Shown here piece by piece: positions 63,101 through 64,000 of a stretch of 64,000 nucleotides of DNA (its first letter is position 1; each line of letters begins with the position of its first letter). The notes below the pieces were generated by a model. The model saw only the letters and a list, made by a program, of their open reading frames with translations. It made no database searches and was not told the origin of the DNA. Origin of the DNA: Symbiodinium natans. Its lineage: Eukaryota; Sar; Dinophyceae; Suessiales; Symbiodiniaceae. The stretch covers positions 970,544-1,034,543 of the forward strand of contig CAJNDS010002546.1 of assembly GCA_905221605.1 (NCBI GenBank). Reading direction: 5' to 3'. A program made the position numbers and the translations under genes.

Positions 63101-64000
63101 TGAAGCCCCCCCCCTTTAAGCCCCCCTTTAAGCCCTTAAGCCCCCCCCTTAAACCCCCCCCTAAGCCCCCCCTTTAAGCCCCCCCTTAAGCCCCCCCCCC
63201 TTAAGCCCCCCTTAAGCCCCCCCCTTAAGCCCCCCTTAAGCCCCCCTTAAGCTCCCCCTTAAGCCCCCCTTAAGCCCCCCCTTAAGCCCCCCCTGAAGCC
63301 CCCCCTGAAGCCCCTTCAGGACTAAGGGGGTGGAATTTAAAATTCTCGACTCTTCTCTTCTTCCATTTAGCCCTCCTTCACGCTCCCTTTAAGCAATGAC
63401 CTTTTTTCGGGGGAGGCAAAGGGTCAAACCCTTTAAGCCCCCCCCCTCAGCTCCCCCTTAAGCCCACCTGAAGCCTCCCTTAAGCCCCTTAACTCCCCCT
63501 TAGAAGCGCCTTCAAAGGGTCTGGCTCCAAAGCCCCCCTTAAACCCCTTAAGCCTCGCAAGAAAAGAGCCTGCAAACATTGGTAAATTGCAAACACACCT
63601 GTGTGTGCCTTGCGGCGCGAGGGGGGGTGGAATTTTAAAAAAATTCCCTTCTCTCTCTTCTTGAAGGGAAGTTAATGTTTAGCGTCTCACTTCTCTGGTT
63701 TCGAAAAATGAAATCCAAAAAACAAAACAAGATTCGAGGGGGGGGAATTTAGAAGAAAACCCCTCTCTCATCTTCAAGATAAATTACTGTTTAGAGTCTC
63801 ACTTCTCTGGCCTTGAAGAATGAAAAGGTTTCAGAGGGGTGGACTTTAGAATAAATCCCTTCTCTCTTTTCTTAAAGAATAAAATTAAACCAAAAGGGCG
63901 TCTCAACACCTTCAACACCCTTTAAGCTCCTCTCCTGAAGCCACTTAAACCCCCCCTTAAGCTCCCCCTTAAGCCCCCCCCTTAAGCTCCCCCTTAAGCC
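60126..64000. repeat. C-rich complex satellite with 2,022-bp higher-order period, continuing past the window
   Basis: Two kinds of sequence alternate. Low-complexity TTAAGCCCCCC runs alternate with subunits of about 100-130 bp built from GGGGGGTGGAATTTAGAATA, TCTTCTTAAAGGGAAGTTAA and GTTTAGAGTCTCACTTCTCT. The anchor TTTAAGCAATGAC starts at 60351, 61366, 62063, 62278 and 63388. 61366 to 63388 and CCTCGAATAATG 60941 to 62963 both give 2,022 bp, with almost identical sequence between. No ORF is conserved. GC hairpins at 60748-60768 and 62636-62656 belong to it. Confidence 0.92.

Noticed and set aside
1-64000. Bacterial-type features (operons, Shine-Dalgarno sites, rRNA, attachment sites)
   Set aside because: The introns, telomere-type tracts and LTR/YR retroelements make this a eukaryotic nuclear window. 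No rRNA or tRNA gene could be recognised by eye.

Overview
The window looks like nuclear DNA of a dinoflagellate, most likely of the Symbiodiniaceae/Suessiales type. Five things in the sequence point that way. Telomere-type TTTAGGG/CCCTAAA tracts are scattered through the interior. The introns I can reconstruct from protein homology mostly have GC (sometimes GT) donors, and every acceptor reads AG|G. One short intron is flanked by a direct repeat, as in introner elements. Genes are sparse among mini- and microsatellites. The retroelements are a Copia-type LTR element with a glycine/lysine-rich Gag and a tyrosine-recombinase retroelement with methyltransferase-like and dioxygenase-like domains. 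There was no transcript or database support: all splice models come from reading-frame and family-motif continuity.

Layout. 2.0-8.6 kb (minus): a nine-exon gene for a Pls-type single-module peptide synthetase (adenylation, carrier, degenerate second adenylation half, then three membrane/left-handed beta-helix blocks). 9.4-11.1 kb: a 47-bp minisatellite, a GGGGTTT tract and a CCCTAAA tract. 11.1-17.2 kb (minus): an ankyrin-repeat gene with a roughly 5-kb intron full of duplications, a (GAGACA)n/(GA)n microsatellite and an AT-rich fold-back. 17-31 kb: scattered unidentified exons, telomere-like tracts, a truncated tyrosine recombinase and a small RING-like exon pair. 32.2-33.5 kb: a 163-bp satellite.

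35.66-43.71 kb: a complete tyrosine-recombinase (DIRS/PAT/Ngaro-like) retroelement bounded by split direct repeats in the order A1-ORFs-B1-A2-B2 on the minus strand. It carries a recombinase, Gag, a C5-methyltransferase-like domain, a 2OG-Fe(II)-dioxygenase-like domain, reverse transcriptase and RNase H. About 3.4 kb of its interior (Gag middle to RT linker) lies inverted relative to the rest. 45.33-52.71 kb (minus): an apparently intact Copia element with identical 145-bp LTRs and a 5-bp target duplication; its Pol has an unusual C-terminal extension with two membrane segments and a Cys/His cluster. It seems to have landed inside a minus-strand ORF.

52.7-59.2 kb: a minus-strand alpha/beta-hydrolase-like ORF with a frameshift, an acidic-tailed 177-aa ORF, a plus-strand family of unknown repeated-domain ORFs, and decayed duplicates of the hydrolase exon. 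59.7 kb to the end: a T-rich minisatellite, then a complex C-rich satellite with a 2,022-bp higher-order period that runs off the window.

The candidates for something undescribed are the Pls-like synthetase in a dinoflagellate, the methyltransferase/dioxygenase-bearing recombinase retroelement with its inverted core and leaky-type UGA-CUA stop, and the membrane/zinc extension on the Copia polyprotein.
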